Assembly: GCA_023213395.1 (NCBI GenBank)
Contig: CM041465.1
Location: 203,863,741-203,927,740, forward strand
DNA: 64,000 nucleotides
Direction of reading: 5' to 3'
DNA from: Cycas panzhihuaensis
Lineage: Eukaryota > Cycadophyta
Shown here piece by piece: positions 11,725 to 22,500 of the stretch. The notes below the pieces were generated by a model. It was not told the DNA's origin, made no database searches, and was given only the letters and a program-made list of their open reading frames with translations. The translations under genes were made by a program, and so were the position numbers. The stretch's first letter is position 1. Each line of letters starts with the position of its first letter.

Positions 11725-13552
11725 CTGCAAAATTTCAGAAATAAGGATATAGAATATGTTTTATTTCCAATAAAAGCAGATGACAGTTGTGTAGAATCTA
11801 CAATTGTTAGTTATTTTTGAGTTGCAGTACAAAGAAATCTTCACCATACAATAGTATTCAGCAGACTCATATAAGCAAGAAGATGGCAATGCTCCATGAT
11901 TTAGGGTGTTCCAAAGAATACAATAGAATTGGAAAATAAGGTAGACATTTACAACCTAAGTTGCATGGTAATCAACCATGACAACAGTAAATGCTAACAG
12001 GTAGACCGTTAGAGAAGCCAACTGCCCTCAAAAGTAATTATGGGTTAACAGACCTGGATCCAAGGAGATACACCATCCCAAGTTTCTGGAGCTTCTCCAA
12101 TGCCAATAACAAGCTTCACCACAAGCCTTGTTTAGGTTCACAATGTGTAATCAAGAGAGAAATTATCAGTGTTTCAGTAGGAATCTCCACTAACATCATT
12201 GCTAAAAATTATTGGTAATATTTCACTCATTCCATGTAGTCCAGTATGAAATAGACAACTGGTAGTTATGGACCCATCATTAATGGAAAGAAGATAATAC
12301 ACAGTAAAATTGTCCTTATCAAGCTAATGGAACAAAAAAACAATGGACCTAGAAGTACAGAGTAGGGAAAGTAATTAAGGAATATCTCCTACAAGAGTGG
12401 AAAGGAAAATCCCTGATCACATTTTCCAACTACATCTCACTAGTGCTGATCTCAGTTCACCACTGTTATGAACGATATGGGTTTTAAGGCAGTTCTAGCT
12501 GTACATTTTCTAAACAGTGAGAATTTGTCTCTTGGTCCACATACTTAAAATTTCCTTATACCCAACAACAGGGCATAAAAAGAAATGATGTTGGCTACTT
12601 GAAAGCTCAATGCTTGAAGTGAAGAAGACAATCAGAGCAGTCGCACTGAAGAGTACAAACACTTTAAGAACAGCAAAGCACTTTCCATTCAGGAATGGTT
12701 TGAAGAAGACAATCTATAAGAATGGTTGCCGAGCCTACAAAAGGCATGCTGAACAGTGAACTAAACTCTTTTTGTTTTTTTCCAAGTTGCACAAAATGGA
12801 GAAGAATTAGCAGGGAACCAGCAGATTAGGGTTTTCCAGAAACATATATCAAATTATTACAAGTTAGCAAAATGAGGGAGAACAAATAGAAGATGGAAAT
12901 AGCAGGAAATAATGTAGCAGGGAAAGAAAGAAAAATGGAGAGAAAAGATGAAAACAGGCGTCAAAAGAGAGGGAATGCAGGGGATAGAGGAATGATAGAG
13001 AGGTGGATATGTTAGAAATATAGGGAGAGTTCTTTATGCTTGAATCGACCAAGAGAGGCACTGATAGTGTGTCTAGGAATGTGCATGATGAATTGAAGCT
13101 TGTAGGAGTTCCCGAACCATTCCTTTGACTTCAATTTTTGCAGACTTTGTTTTAATATAGTCAGGAGGACCTCAGTATAATAAAATAAATGGGACAGGGA
13201 ATTATTAAAGTGCAATTTGAAAGTCCCATGATTTGCATAATCATGGGGAGGATGCACAGCTGACATTCAACACAGCTCATCCAACTGGTTGTATTTTAAA
13301 TTATCATTCAAGTGCATAATATGCAAAGAGAAGGAAATGCCTTGTTCCCCTCGAAAGAATGGAACCCAATTATAGTAGAACCAAAGTTACAGAGCTGAGA
13401 ACTTGTTAAAGTCCATATTATTCAAGATACCATTCGACAAAGGAAGACTTTTGGGAAAAAGATCATCATATGATGTGATGAATGTCCAGCATTTCTGTAC
13501 ATGTCATATCTGACATAGTACCCAATAGTAGACTGTTTGTAACGGTCAATAC
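11725..13552. other. Unassigned intronic sequence
   Basis: No transposon domain or LTR border is visible. A short minus-strand open piece near 13070-13145 (IEVKGMVRELLQASIHHAH) ends in a stop and is of unknown origin. Confidence 0.35.
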
Positions 13553-13682
13553 CATAGTTGCCATACAGGTGTGATGGGCGGAAAATTTGGAGTTTCATAA
13601 TGTGGATACACAACTTCAACTTCATTGTTTTCTCCTTGCTTTTTGTTGTTGCTTGCTCTTTCTTTATCTCTTTCGAGTGTTA
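13553..13682 (-). other. Coding-like segment, origin unknown
   Basis: The minus strand has about 42 open codons with protein-like composition (ERDKERASNNKKQGENN, then YPHYETPNFPPITPVWQLW), preceded by CACCAAG and followed by a GTATTG donor-like site. It lies inside the proposed MHX intron on the same strand and does not look like MHX. It could be part of an unrecognised element or pseudogene. Confidence 0.25.
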
Positions 13683-14489
13683 CTTGGTGTAATCATTACT
13701 GTTGTTGTGGCATTGTTGGATTCATAGCACTATAAGAATTGTGCAATTGAGACAGGAAAGGAAATTTTCCATATAGACATGGCCAATATGAATTCAGGTA
13801 CATCAAGAAACAACTATTAGAAATTGAGCAAAAATGAAAACAATTACATGCAATGAGAAGCAACCAAATCTAATTGACATCTATGGCAATAATGCAAATG
13901 AAAAGAAGCCATTGGACATATAAAACTACTATACGACCATTATTTGGTCTTAAGCCATGTTACCTTTTGAGTTTTGACCATTGCCTAGGTATATGGCTAT
14001 GGATTAGGGATTTGGAAAGACAGATGTTCAGAACACTTTGTGGGCACCTACAAAAGAGATGGAAGGAAGTATCAAGAGAGAAGTGGCTGTTTACTAAAAA
14101 CTCAGGTTACAGGGAAATAGGAAAATGGTTGTTTGAAGAACTCGATTTGGCCCTCGAAGTTTATGGTTCACAGATATAGGTACAATAAATTTTATAAGAT
14201 GGAGGATTCAAGACACTAAAAAAAACATAATTATTACATTGGAATTTAAAAATTAATACATCACATGAACACCATGTCCTCGATTGCTTGCATTGGGATC
14301 AGGTACATCCCAAGTTCATGCACCTAGCTACCTAGGTATGTGAATCTCATTGAACTACTAACAACTTGCCATATGGGTGTCCCAAGGCCTTTTGAGGTGG
14401 TTAGTGTAAGGGATTGAATAACACCCTAGTTTTCAAGAATGAACAACTAGTTTTGATAAAGGAGGCAAGTTAGTTTTTGGTGAATATGT
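13683..14489. other. Unassigned sequence
   Basis: A plus-strand frame at 13874-14179 (101 codons) has no recognisable motif, and I do not call it a gene. Otherwise I see nothing that I can support. Confidence 0.35.
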
Positions 14490-15376
14490 TAAAACCTTAA
14501 TGTTTATGCTGTTAAGTCTTACACCAAGGCTATTTCTAAAATGCTCAAACTTTTATCTACCAAGTGATTTGGCAAAAATGTTTTTCAACTGTTGATTTAT
14601 TGCCTTGTATATGAGATTGATTTCACCATTCTACACACACTTCCTAATGAAATGGTGATGGACCTCAATGTGTTTGGTTCTAGCATGGAAAATTAGATTC
14701 TTAGTCATCTTGAGTAAACTCTGATTATCATAGTATACCCTCGTAGAATGTGTTTGCTCAAGTCCAAGCTCGCTAAGAATCCTCCTGAGCCATATAGCCT
14801 CACACGTTGCACTAACTGCAACCTTGTATTCTAGTTTCATGGAGGAGAGAGTTACATTTGGTTGCTTCTTGACTCCACGAGACAACAATTTACTCAAGGT
14901 TAAAATAGTAACATAAGGTAGATCTCCAGTTATCTTGGCAACCAATGCAATCGAAGTCCATGAACCACTTCAAAGTGAAGTCCTCATTATGTGTGTATAG
15001 TAAACCATATTGCAATGTGCCTTTCAAATATCTGAGTATGCATTTTGCAGTATTCTAATGCTTTTGATCAGGTTGAGGCATGTATCGAGAACAAATTTCA
15101 ATTGCATTTTCAATTGCATAAAATATATCAGGTCTAGTATTAGTCAGGTAAATGAGACTACCCACTAGTTGCCTACAAATAATAGAATCAAGTGGTTTTG
15201 CATCCTCGTCAAGTGAAAGTTTAATACCGGTCTCCATCAGTGTAGGTGCAAGTTTGTAGTCCTCCATTCTAAATTGTTGCAAAATATCCCAAGTGTATCT
15301 AGCTTGAAAAATGAGGATGTCACATGGCTACTGCCACACCTCCATGCCTTACAAATGGTAAAGAAGTTCAAGATCT
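14490..15376 (-). pseudogene. Copia remnant: RNase H end and C-terminal RT (minus strand)
   Basis: Reading down from 15376, the minus strand gives the end of RT (GMEVWQ, ARYTWDILQQFRMEDYK), then LVGSLIYLTNTRPDI, then the RNase H pieces KKQPNVTLSSMKLEYK, CEAIWLRRILSELGL and FHARTKHIEVHHHFIRK. Coding similarity to element B continues to about 14490 (FAKSLGR). No clear 3' LTR follows, so it is truncated there. Stops interrupt it at several points. Confidence 0.85.
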
Positions 15377-15904
15377 TGTTGAAGGTGGTGTGTGCTCAAA
15401 TGCCACAAAGACTACCTAGGATCACTTGGAGAGAAAGTGTGCTAAGAGATTAAAATGATTAGCATCACATCAATTGCACTAAATGGACAAGCAACTAAGC
15501 AAGCATAAACTCAAGCATATGAAGACAATAGCAATGGAGGAGTAGGAATTGTTCCTATCTCTAAATAACAAAATTAGCTTATATTCAAATGAGCAACATA
15601 ACAATAAAATACCTCACTCTTTCGATACTATACATGAGAAATGGTCTTAACATATAGAGGAGGAGGAGGAATCTAAGGGAGTTGCATGTTTGACAAGTGT
15701 TAAATATGCATGCCTTGACCTGTGTGCACTCACATATACAAAAGTGCACGAGGGGTATATTGGCCCTCAAGTCACAACATTATGCTTACTAGAAATAATG
15801 TGGGTGTGTACTTTAGCACATTAGGTGGTAAGTACCCTTACATAAAGAACATAACTTTACAATATAAGGTACATGACTTAACATTTAAACATAAAGGTCT
15901 AACA
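15377..15904 (-). mobile_element. Solo LTR (528 bp) nested in the copia remnant
   Basis: It has TGTT...AACA termini and a perfect 5-bp target-site duplication, GATCT, at 15372-15376 and 15905-15909. Removing it rejoins the interrupted RT between the MTDL motif and the LLYHL/GMEVWQ motif. Read on the minus strand it starts TGTTAGACC and follows the LTRs of elements B, C and D (poly-T ATGTT, GCACACCCAC, CTATATGTT-type TATA region, CATTTCTCATG). It is therefore an LTR of that family left after LTR-LTR recombination, inserted into a related copia copy. Confidence 0.9.
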
Positions 15905-16718
15905 GATCTGTCATCTTGAAACTTCTCTTCAAATCCCTTTGGAGACTTTTAATCATTTTAGTATCACTTCCTGTGATAAATAAGTCATCAATATATAATA
16001 TGGCAAAGGTTACGTGCTGGTTCTAAGCTTCTATATGCAAATTTATATCTGATGAGAATCAATGAAACCCATGTCTCACAAAGTAATCATCGATTTTAGG
16101 GTACTAGGCACATAGGGCTTACTTCAAGCCATACAAAGCCTTTTTAAGGCAATAGACCACATGTTACTTGCCTTGTTCATTGTAGACAAGAGGTTGCTCT
16201 AGATATACCTCCTCTATAAGATTGCCGTCTAATAAATAGGCCATTTGCATTGTGTTGCTAAGGCTATTACAAGTCTAATGGTGTTCATATTAGCTACTAG
16301 TGCAAAGGTTTCGCCATAGTCAATGTCTTCTTTTTGTTTAAATCCCTTAGACACCAGTCGAGTTTTGTGCTACTTGATTGAACTGTGAGACCAAAATTTA
16401 GTTTTATAGATCCATTTATAACTTATTGCCTACTTGTCTTCAGGCAATCCAACCAAATCCCAAGTTCCATTTTTTTTAATAGAATGGATCTCATCATTCA
16501 TAGTGACATTCCACTTTTTTTCTTTAGATGCCTCTTCAAAAGTGGAAGGATCATCAATAGTTAGCACTTCAGCCATAAGTGCATAATTCACGTTTTGTTG
16601 CTACATTTTAGATGGACGTTTTTCTTGCAGTTTTTGCACCATTTATAATTTGTAGGTACCATTTTGGTAATCTCTTCATCGTTGTTGTGGTCACTTGAAT
16701 ATCCTGAGCCAACAAAGG
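15905..16718 (-). pseudogene. Copia remnant: reverse transcriptase core
   Basis: On the minus strand the catalytic box reads YIDDLFITG near 15970-16000, followed toward the solo LTR by DTKMIKSLQRDLKRSFKM. Upstream RT pieces corresponding to LKKALYGLK, LEQPLVYN and the N-terminal CKWVYK region are recognisable but broken by several stops and frameshifts between 16050 and 16560. Confidence 0.82.
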
Positions 16719-17800
16719 CTATACAATATTAGATGGACTACCAGGATCAAGTGGAGAAGCTGAAGAAGTGGATGGAGTTGAACTAGATGACAAAGGGGAG
16801 ATAGGTGCTAATGAAGTACATGGTGTTGACGATGCCAAGGAAAGGAAATCCTTATCAATCGCTTTGCCTTTATCAAGAGGAATATGAATAAAGGTAGTAT
16901 CCATTTCTTTATTATCTTTAGCAAAGCTTACATCTTTGGTATTATGTGCTTTTCTTCCAATGGGGTCATATACTTGATAAGCTTTGTTATTGGCTGCATA
17001 ACCAATAAAGATGCGTTTTAAACTTTTATTATCAAGTTTACGTCTTTGTTGTTGACGAATGTGCATGTAGGCAGTGCCCCCAAAGGTGCGTAGATGGCCA
17101 ACAGTACGTTTCCTGCCAGTCTAGGCCTCCACTGGTGTCATAACCTAGACCTCAATTGTGGAGCTTCTATTTATAACATAGGCAACTATATGAAGTGCCT
17201 CTGCCCAATGTGACTACAAGAGACCTTTGGCATGCGTCAACGCCTTTAAAGCTTCTATTTGTAACATAGGCAACTATATAAAGTGCCTTTGCCCAATGTG
17301 ACTACAAGAGACCTTTGGCATGCATCGACACCTTTACTTTGCTTACAAGAGTTCTGTTCATCCTCTCTACTACCCCATTTTGTTGTGGTGTATATGGAGT
17401 AGTAAGTTGACGTTTGATGCAATTATTAATGCAAAACTAGTTAAATCCTTTATAAGTGAATTCACCTCCATTGTAAGATTGCAGAATCTTAATTTACATA
17501 TTTGACTCGTTTTCTATAGCAAATTTGAATTCTTTGAACTTAGAAAATGCTTATGATTTGTGTTTCATACAATATATCCAAACTTTGTGAGAGAAATCAT
17601 CGATAAAGGTGATGAAAAAGAGTGCTCCACCAAGCAACTGTGTAGACATAAGTCCACGAATGTTTGTGTGTACTAGCTACAAATATGTTTTGTCTTCCAT
17701 GCTTTACCTTTTTGACAAGGTTCTTTCTGTTGTTTCTACATAATGCAGGCTTCAAATAGGCATTTACCTGAGATCTTGGGTAACATAAACACCATGTGTG
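16719..17800 (-). pseudogene. Copia remnant: GAG-pre-integrase and integrase
   Basis: The minus strand gives FEACIM and KGKAWKTKHI near 17690-17770, then LVHTNIRG preceded by a TAG, then FIDDFSHKVWIY near 17580-17620, the core, and the C-terminal GHLRTFGGTAYMHI and KCIF/RIFIGYA region ending in the Ser/Thr/Pro-rich linker at 16719-17066. An 88-bp tandem duplication disrupts the core. Recognisable coding stops near 17800, so gag and protease are missing. Confidence 0.85.
17163..17338 (-). repeat. 88-bp tandem duplication inside the integrase remnant
   Basis: GCTTCTATTT starts at 17163 and again at 17251, and both copies contain CATAGGCAACTATAT and GCCCAATGTGACTACAAGAG. They differ at a few bases, so the duplication is not recent. 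Confidence 0.9.
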
Positions 17801-18220
17801 TGCTTCTACTTTATCTTACATTCAAATTATGTACATTACACTGATAAGCAAGCACAAAGAATTATGCCATATGAATGCAAACCAAATTTTCATTACTCAC
17901 AAAAGGCATTGTGTCTGGTTCTCTCACAACCATACGTAGGTCAAACAATACAACCGATTATGTACAAGTTGTGGCTTCAAGCTATTACAACAAAGAATGC
18001 AAGAGAGATCCTAAACTCTATGGTATGTCTATTACATTCATCGGACTTACTTATACAAAGTATATTGCATTCTATTATATCGATGTTTCAACTATTCTAA
18101 CTACTAAACCATTTTGTTACACGATGTTCACATGGAGATGAGTCCTCAACTATTTGTTAATTACAATTAGGGTTTTGGAATGTAATCCAAGTCATACTTA
18201 GATCACAACCTTATGACCTA
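17801..18220. other. Unassigned sequence
   Basis: Follows the truncated copia remnant. Short frames on the plus strand show no motif. Confidence 0.35.
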
Positions 18221-18345
18221 GTTGTACTTGCATTGCAATATTTGCAATCTAGTCACATTTCAGGTCATACTTGGTTGCACCTAGTCGTACTTGGTCGCAC
18301 TTTAGGTTGTACCTGGTCACACTCCTAGTTTACCTTGTCGCACTT
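18221..18345. repeat. 10-bp minisatellite, consensus GGTYGYACYT
   Basis: The core runs 18263-18324 as GGTCATACTT, GGTTGCACCT, AGTCGTACTT, GGTCGCACTT, then TA, GGTTGTACCT and GGTCACACTC. Weaker units flank it on both sides. The same words recur in the opposite orientation at 56271-56389. Confidence 0.8.
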
Positions 18346-18539
18346 GAATTTCAACTTAAAACTCTATTTTGTCCTAAAAAACCCCCAAATCTTTTGGGAC
18401 TCATCTCTCGCACACATCTTCCCCATCACAAAACCAAAAGTGTCCTTATCATACAAAAATTTTAAAATTTCACCAACCTTTTCCAAGTTTTGAAACTATG
18501 AATGCGGGGAGCTTTGGCCTTGTTGTCCAATGTTTTCTC

Positions 18540-19198
18540 ACACCTCCTTCTGAGCTTCCCTTAATTTGGCCACCTCTTGCTTAATATACAAAGGATCTGA
18601 CTATATAATAGTAGGAGGGAGTGACAAACCTTTGGACTCGATGTAATTGCACAAAATCATAACATCATGGAGCGCATCCAACTACCTCATATTGGGTGAC
18701 TCTCTCGATTGTAGCTGTGCTATCTCCACGTATAGTTCGTGATTAATATTTTGCACGATTTGTAGCTCAGGTTTGCAAGCATGAATCTGACTCCACACTT
18801 TGCTACATTGTTTGGATTCTTTATTGTTTTTCAATATCCAAGCCTCCAATTTATACACCACATCCTATAAATCTGTAGGGATTTGCTAACCAAACAGTTC
18901 CTTAAATTTCTTCAATTGGGAAGTTATTTCACTGACATCATCCACCCAATCAACAATAATTTTTTTCAAAAATTCTAACTTCCCCTTCGCCGTTTGCAAC
19001 TTCTCCTCTAATAGAGCAACTTGTTGCAAGTTCGGGGGCAACCTCCACGAACGTTTCTCCAACTCTGTAACCAGTTGTTGGGTCACCCATCCCAAGAAGG
19101 ATGTTTTCCATTGCAAAACATCCTGTGGATCACAAACCATTGGGTCTAAACCTTCCTCCAGAATTTGATCATCCGAGCAATACTCAAACTCTATAGGT
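18540..19198 (-). pseudogene. Unidentified coiled-coil coding-like remnant
   Basis: The minus strand reads as protein over about 220 codons with only a few stops. The longest open part is 18886-19140 (MVCDPQDVLQWKTSFLGW, then a heptad-like stretch containing VALLEEKLQTAKGKLEFLKK). It continues past stops as SQIHACKPELQIVQNINHE and IKQEVAKLREAQKEV. Leucine/lysine/glutamate heptads suggest a coiled coil. It is cut at 19198 by the truncated LTR of element B. I do not recognise the family. It could be a retroelement accessory or gag-like frame, or a host pseudogene. Confidence 0.4.
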
Positions 19199-19410
19199 TG
19201 CTAATCAAACTGTTATTCATTTGGAGATTGGACCAATTCCATCTCCTCCATAGTTTGGTATTGTCTTGCTCATGCTCTTTCACACTTTGGTTCATTATCT
19301 TGTTTACTTGAATAACTTCTTATATTTCATGTTAACCATCTTCTTTCTAGAGCAAGATTAGCACTCCTTTCTTGATCCTAGTTATTGTACATGTTAAGCC
19401 ATTTCTAACA
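19199..19410 (+). repeat. Truncated 5' LTR of element B
   Basis: It matches the last part of the 3' LTR from about 25980 to 26193 (both contain CATCTTCTTTCTAGAGCAAG and end CATTTCTAACA). The first 330 bp or so are missing and unrelated coding-like sequence abuts it at 19198. Confidence 0.88.
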
Positions 19411-19412
19411 TT

Positions 19413-19424
19413 TGGTATCAAAGT
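19413..19424 (+). other. Primer-binding site of element B
   Basis: TGGTATCAAAGT lies two bases after the LTR end. It differs at two positions from the TGGTATCAGAGC used by element D. Confidence 0.8.
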
Positions 19425-21495
19425 AGTTGAAAGGAGTCCTTCTCTACTTTGATTTCCTAGGTTTTAAGTGATCTTGTAAGGGTTTACAAACCCTTGGTGA
19501 CGACCTTCGCTCTCTGAAGGCAATCCAAGGTTTGTTGTCTTATTTTTTAGCAGATCCAAGCATTTTGGGAGTTCTTTGCAAGCTACAACTCATTTATTTC
19601 AAGGTCTAAAAATTTTTCAAATGTATATGCAAGGTGCAACACTCACTATTATTAAAAAAACAGTGATTTTTTCTTTTTCTTTGCAGAAAAAAAATATTTT
19701 CTGCAAGAAAAGTGGCAGATCTAAGAGATCTAATTATTTTTTACTGTAAATCAGTCTTGTGGTTATTATTTGTGGTTTGCAACTAATTTGCAACAGTTAT
19801 TTCACAGTTCTAAGTGGATTTATCACAACTTTTAGTAATTTTTTACTTAAAAGCTCTTTTTTTTAGCTCATTTCTCTTGCAGAACTAGGTGTTGGTCAAA
19901 TCTGACCTGTTCCGCAACTATTTCAACCCTATAGGCAACAAGCATTACTGATCTAAAGCTCTTGCACCATCTAGAGCAATTCCAGGCTCTCAAAAGCCCT
20001 TCAAACCCCAGTGGGAAACTCATTCCAGCATTCTAAAGCACTGTTCTAAAACTATAATCACATCCAGAGGATTAGCAGACCCTATGCACGTCCCACGAAG
20101 AGATCCAAGCGATTGTACGACCCTCAACACTCCATGGTTGTCTATTTTTCTCTATGCAGCCCGTGCGCCCAAAAAATATTTCTCATACTTCATAGTTTCT
20201 CCACAAGCCATGAAATGACTTGAAAATTGAAAAGCATCATTGTTGAGGGGATCTGAACCCTTGTTTGAAATTTCATCACAATCAGAGCATCGTACAAGCA
20301 GATCGAACGATCTGCGTGAATACGAAGTCGCGCAGTCGAAATTCTCCTTGATTTTCCAAAAACTTTGCATTTTTAACACTTTAGAGATATAACATTAGCT
20401 TATATCAAATAGAATATTTTATTGAATATTCTTTTTTTAATAATCTTTCTTCTTAAAGTTTATTCTTATTTTTAGTGATTTTAATGTTTTTAATCGCTCT
20501 TTTTAAGTAAATTCAACCTTTTTTAAAACCTTTTGAGTTAATTAACACTTAGAAAATTCTATTATAGTGTTATTTCACTCACTTTAAGTGATTTTTTGCA
20601 TCATCATCATTGTAAAAGTGAAAAAATTCACTTATTTAAGTATTTTTCTTTAGGGTCCCTACGTGGTGACCTAATGCCCTAATAAAAAAAGGCCCAAAAT
20701 TCACTTTTTAAATAAAAAATCACTCTTTTTTCTTGGTTGGTTAGGACTATTTAAGATCCTAACACTTGGTTGCTATTGTCTACTTTTGCAAGTGACTCAT
20801 TTCATCTTCAAGTTGATCATTTTCTATTAAAAACAAACCCACTTGTTGCATCACATAAAGCAAAAAACTTGGTTTTTTTCTTGGTTTTATAAGCACCTTT
20901 TTTTATTTTATAAAGTGCCTTTGTAAACACACTTATTGTGTTCTTGATGTACTTCATTGCTTCCATTTGAAGCTCATTGTAAGTTATTTTATAAAGCATT
21001 TTTCACAAGTACATCTACTAACTAAATTTTACCTAAAGTCAACTTTAACACTCTTAAAAAGTGACTTCAAAATTTGGTGGGAGAGGCTCGAAAAAGGTTA
21101 AATCCTTGCCTCTAAAATAACCTTAAACTTGATGCATTCCGTAGGGGACCAATCGACCGTATAGTTAGTGCACGACAATTAAGGTTTCTTGAGGAAAAGG
21201 AGTTTCAAAAAGGGTGTTATTAGGGTTGTGAATCCCAGGGAAAGCATGGTACGTCCATGCAGATCAACCCTACCAGACTTGTTCTAGATTTTACTTGGTC
21301 AACTGTTGGATCTCCTTTATAGATAAGGGTTGGACCAACTCTATAGCCTAGTCCTCCACCCCTCATCATTCTCTTCAGTTGTTGGATCTTCTAGTAAGAT
21401 TAAGACTGTTGGCTTGTTAGAAGGTGGAACTTAAGCGGCAATAGCTTAGAGTTTCCAAGTTTATCTACTAGCTTCAAGAGTTCTACAATTTAAAC
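19425..21495 (+). other. Long leader of element B
   Basis: About 2.1 kb without a credible gene. The last 500 bp (about 20920-21495) match the leaders of C (35388-35974) and D (about 51990-52560, minus), including the word CATGGTACGTCCATGCAGAT. Confidence 0.75.
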
Positions 21496-22500
21496 ATGGT
21501 TGCTATAAACATGCTCAATGCATGTACCATTAAATTCACTGAACAGGATAATTATCAAGAATGGAAACGACAAACACAAAATCTCTTATTCATGAATGAA
21601 TTTTGGAGATATGTTTCTAGAAAAATCCCCAAACCTACACCTATGGAAAGTGATGGTAATGTTGTCTATCTGGATCCAGTTCTTGTTGCTACTTGGGAAT
21701 CCAATGATGAAATTGCCTTGGCTTTTTTACATATGATTATTGATGTGCATGTTGATCAAAATGTTGTATGTGCAAAAACTTCTAAGGAAGCTTGGGACAC
21801 TTTGTCCTCATTGTATGAAAGGCAAGATGAAGCTTGTATTATGATGGTTAAAGCCAAACTCTAATCTTTGAAATTTGTAAAGCCTATGTCAGCATTCTTT
21901 TCTTCAATCAAAAAGATTTATAATGAGTTGAACACATTAGGCAAACCAGCTTCCAGATATGAGCTTGTGACAACAATTGTGCATGCATTGCCCAAAGACT
22001 ATAATGGATTCATTTTATCCATTACTCGTGATGGCTCACTTTCAACAATAACTTTCAATCAACTTGAAAGTTTACTTCTTCAAGAGGAGCAGATCTACCT
22101 AAGGGAAGACGAGGAGCCATCTACATTAGGAGCATTTACAGCCAAGTTAAAGGCTAAACAGGGTCCCAGACCTCCACTCACAAAACAGTTTAGGAACATG
22201 AACATTGTCTCATCAAAAGTCTGTCATCTATCATTATTGTGGCAAAGTTGGCCACATAGTTTATGAATATCGAAAAAAGCAAGTCGATCTCCAACAATCC
22301 AGATAGCAGCAGCAAAGGCATCAACAACCTCATCAACAGTTCCAACAGCAACAGCATTTCCAGCAATAGCAGTAACAACCCCCTCGACCAAATCGAGCTA
22401 CTTATCAAGGAGGCCAATGAGGAAGGGGGGGTTTCAGAAGTGGCAATCAATGCCACTCGAATCAGTTTACAAATGAGGATAAACTCTTTTGTGCTTATCA
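21496..22500 (+). pseudogene. Broken gag of element B
   Basis: It starts MVAINMLNACTIKFTEQ, with the gag core WKRQTQNLLFMNEFW, DEIALAFLHMIIDVHVDQN and WDTLSSLYERQDEA. TAA at 21862 interrupts the frame, which resumes with VKPMSAFFSSIKKIYNELN and FNQLESLLLQEEQIY. A frameshift near 22210 displaces the zinc-knuckle region (HYCGKVGHI-like). The Gln-rich and RGG-like tail to about 22440 reads in mixed frames. Confidence 0.87.

Noticed and set aside
11991-12218. 75-codon plus-strand frame inside the proposed MHX intron
   Set aside because: No motif and opposite in strand to the gene; no splice context.
13874-14179. 101-codon plus-strand frame
   Set aside because: Trp/Leu/Lys-rich with no motif, no splice or promoter context; chance cannot be excluded.
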